Shown: piece after piece, positions 5,613-6,574 of the stretch
Layout of the letters: every line of letters begins with the position of its first letter
Numbering within the stretch: position 1 is the first letter of the stretch
Assembly (NCBI GenBank): GCA_031272565.1
Contig: JAISTN010000310.1
Location: forward strand, 1-6,574
DNA: 6,574 nt
Source: Bifidobacteriaceae bacterium
GTDB taxonomy: Bacteria > Actinomycetota > Actinomycetes > Actinomycetales > WQXJ01
Reading direction: 5' to 3'
Program-made: the position numbers and the translations under genes
The notes under the pieces: generated by a model
What the model was told of the DNA's origin: nothing
Seen by the model: only the letters and a program-made list of their open reading frames with translations
Database searches by the model: none

Positions 5613-6574
5613 ATGTCCACTCCACTGTTCCCCCCGGACTTCACCTGGGGCACCGCCACCGCCTCCTACCAGATCGAAGGCGCTGTCCACGATGACGGCC
5701 GCGGCCCCTCCATCTGGGATACCTTCTGCCACACCCCCGGCACCATTCTGAACGGCGACACCGGCGATGTGGCGGACGACCACTACCACCGCTGGGAAGA
5801 AGACGTTGAAATCATGTCCCAGTTGGGCGTGGGCGCCTACCGCTTCTCCGTGGCCTGGCCCCGCATTCAGCCCACCGGCCAGGGCGCGCCGAACCAGAAG
5901 GGCCTGGACTTCTACAAGCGACTGGCGGACGCGCTGCTGGCCAAGGGCATCAAACCGGTGCTGACCCTGTACCACTGGGACCTGCCCCAGGCCCTGGAAA
6001 ACCAAGGCGGCTGGCCGGTCCGCGAAACGGCCTACCGCTACGCCGACTACGCCCAGCTCCTGGCCGCCGCCCTGGGCGCCCGGATCGACACCTGGACCAC
6101 TCTGAACGAACCCTGGTGCACCGCCTACCTGGGCTACGCCTCCGGCCACCACGCCCCGGGCCGGACCGAGCCGGCCGCCGCCCTGGCCGCCGCCCACCAC
6201 CTGAACCTGGCACACGGCCTGGGCATCCAGGCGATCCGGGCCACCTTGGGCCAAGACACGCGCTGTTCGGTGACGCTCAACCTGCACGTGGTGCGCCCAG
6301 CCACCGACCGCCCCGAAGACCAGGACGCCGCCCGCCAAATCCTGGCTCTGGGCAACGAGATCTTCCTGGGCCCCATGTTCAACGCCAGCTACGCGCCAGA
6401 TCTGCTGGCGGACACCGCCGCCGTCACCGACTGGTCGTTTGTCCAGCCGGGCGACCTGGAAACGGCCCGCCAACCGCTCAGCGTGCTGGGTGTCAACTAC
6501 TACTCGACCTCTTATGTCAAGCGGGTGGCTCCAGGCGAGGTCTCGCGCAACACCGGCGGCCACGGCAAGACGGC
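5613..6574 (+). CDS. GH1 beta-glucosidase-type glycoside hydrolase, 3' end cut by window
   Basis: The frame is open to the window end, giving 320 of an expected ~450-480 residues. The ATG is preceded by GAAAGG (5601-5606) at a six-base spacing. Family 1 hallmarks appear in order: [19 protein letters not shown] (residues 6-24, including Gln 20 of the -1 subsite), RFSVAWPRI (77-85), [10 protein letters not shown] (119-128), TLNEPW (163-168, Glu 166 as acid/base) and [11 protein letters not shown] (292-302). The catalytic nucleophile motif, usually ITENG, lies beyond the window. There is no signal peptide, so the enzyme is cytoplasmic and would cleave imported beta-glucosides or cellobiose by a retaining mechanism. 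A phospho-beta-glucosidase is less likely because the sequence resembles actinobacterial BglC-type enzymes, but the deciding residues are not visible. It is divergent from, and probably repressed by, the LacI-family neighbour. Confidence 0.95.
   Translation, partial: MSTPLFPPDFTWGTATASYQIEGAVHDDGRGPSIWDTFCHTPGTILNGDTGDVADDHYHRWEEDVEIMSQLGVGAYRFSVAWPRIQPTGQGAPNQKGLDFYKRLADALLAKGIKPVLTLYHWDLPQALENQGGWPVRETAYRYADYAQLLAAALGARIDTWTTLNEPWCTAYLGYASGHHAPGRTEPAAALAAAHHLNLAHGLGIQAIRATLGQDTRCSVTLNLHVVRPATDRPEDQDAARQILALGNEIFLGPMFNASYAPDLLADTAAVTDWSFVQPGDLETARQPLSVLGVNYYSTSYVKRVAPGEVSRNTGGHGKT

Noticed and set aside
5019..6563. Long minus-strand frame (514 codons) opposite the GH1 gene and the repressor N-terminus
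   Set aside because: The plus strand encodes a clear GH1 enzyme with all expected motifs, and the true repressor frame overlaps the left part. The product is Gly/Val/Gln/Arg-rich with no domain, typical of a high-GC shadow frame.

Overview
The window is high-GC DNA with GC-biased third codon positions, GTG starts and strong Shine-Dalgarno (SD) sequences. Together with an actinobacterial-type tRNA-Gln and a CelR/CebR-like LacI operator beside a family 1 glycosidase, this points to an actinobacterium. That assignment is inferred from composition and gene types; no 16S or other marker is present.

Left part (1-3899): a phosphocholine (lic-type) locus. A truncated choline kinase-like gene (LicA type) runs rightward into a LicB-like DMT-family permease with a 4-base GTGA overlap. 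Facing them, and overlapping the permease's 3' end by 13 bases, is a large leftward gene encoding a three-part protein: N-terminal winged helix, LicC-type nucleotidyltransferase, then a second LicA-type kinase. Together they would import choline, phosphorylate it and activate it as CDP-choline, presumably for decorating a surface glycan or teichoic-type polymer. No LicD-type transferase is visible. The permease also ends in an extra winged-helix-like domain, so two of the three lic proteins carry a predicted DNA-binding fold.

Middle (3912-4378): a leftward tRNA-Gln(UUG) with an encoded CCA end lies directly upstream of the LicC/LicA fusion gene. One base separates the CCA from the SD sequence, so the tRNA and mRNA are very likely made as one transcript. 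Upstream of it is a gene-free stretch with a likely tRNA promoter, a perfect 14-bp palindrome, and a roughly 190-bp unit bounded by ~30-bp imperfect inverted repeats with a third, internal partial copy. This looks like a decayed insertion-sequence end or a small non-autonomous element.

Right part (4379-6574): a LacI-family repressor (leftward) diverges from a GH1 beta-glucosidase-type gene (rightward, cut by the window end). A perfect operator-like palindrome sits at the likely -10/start site of the glycosidase promoter. This is a classic local repressor/glycosidase pair for uptake-derived beta-glucosides or cello-oligosaccharides.
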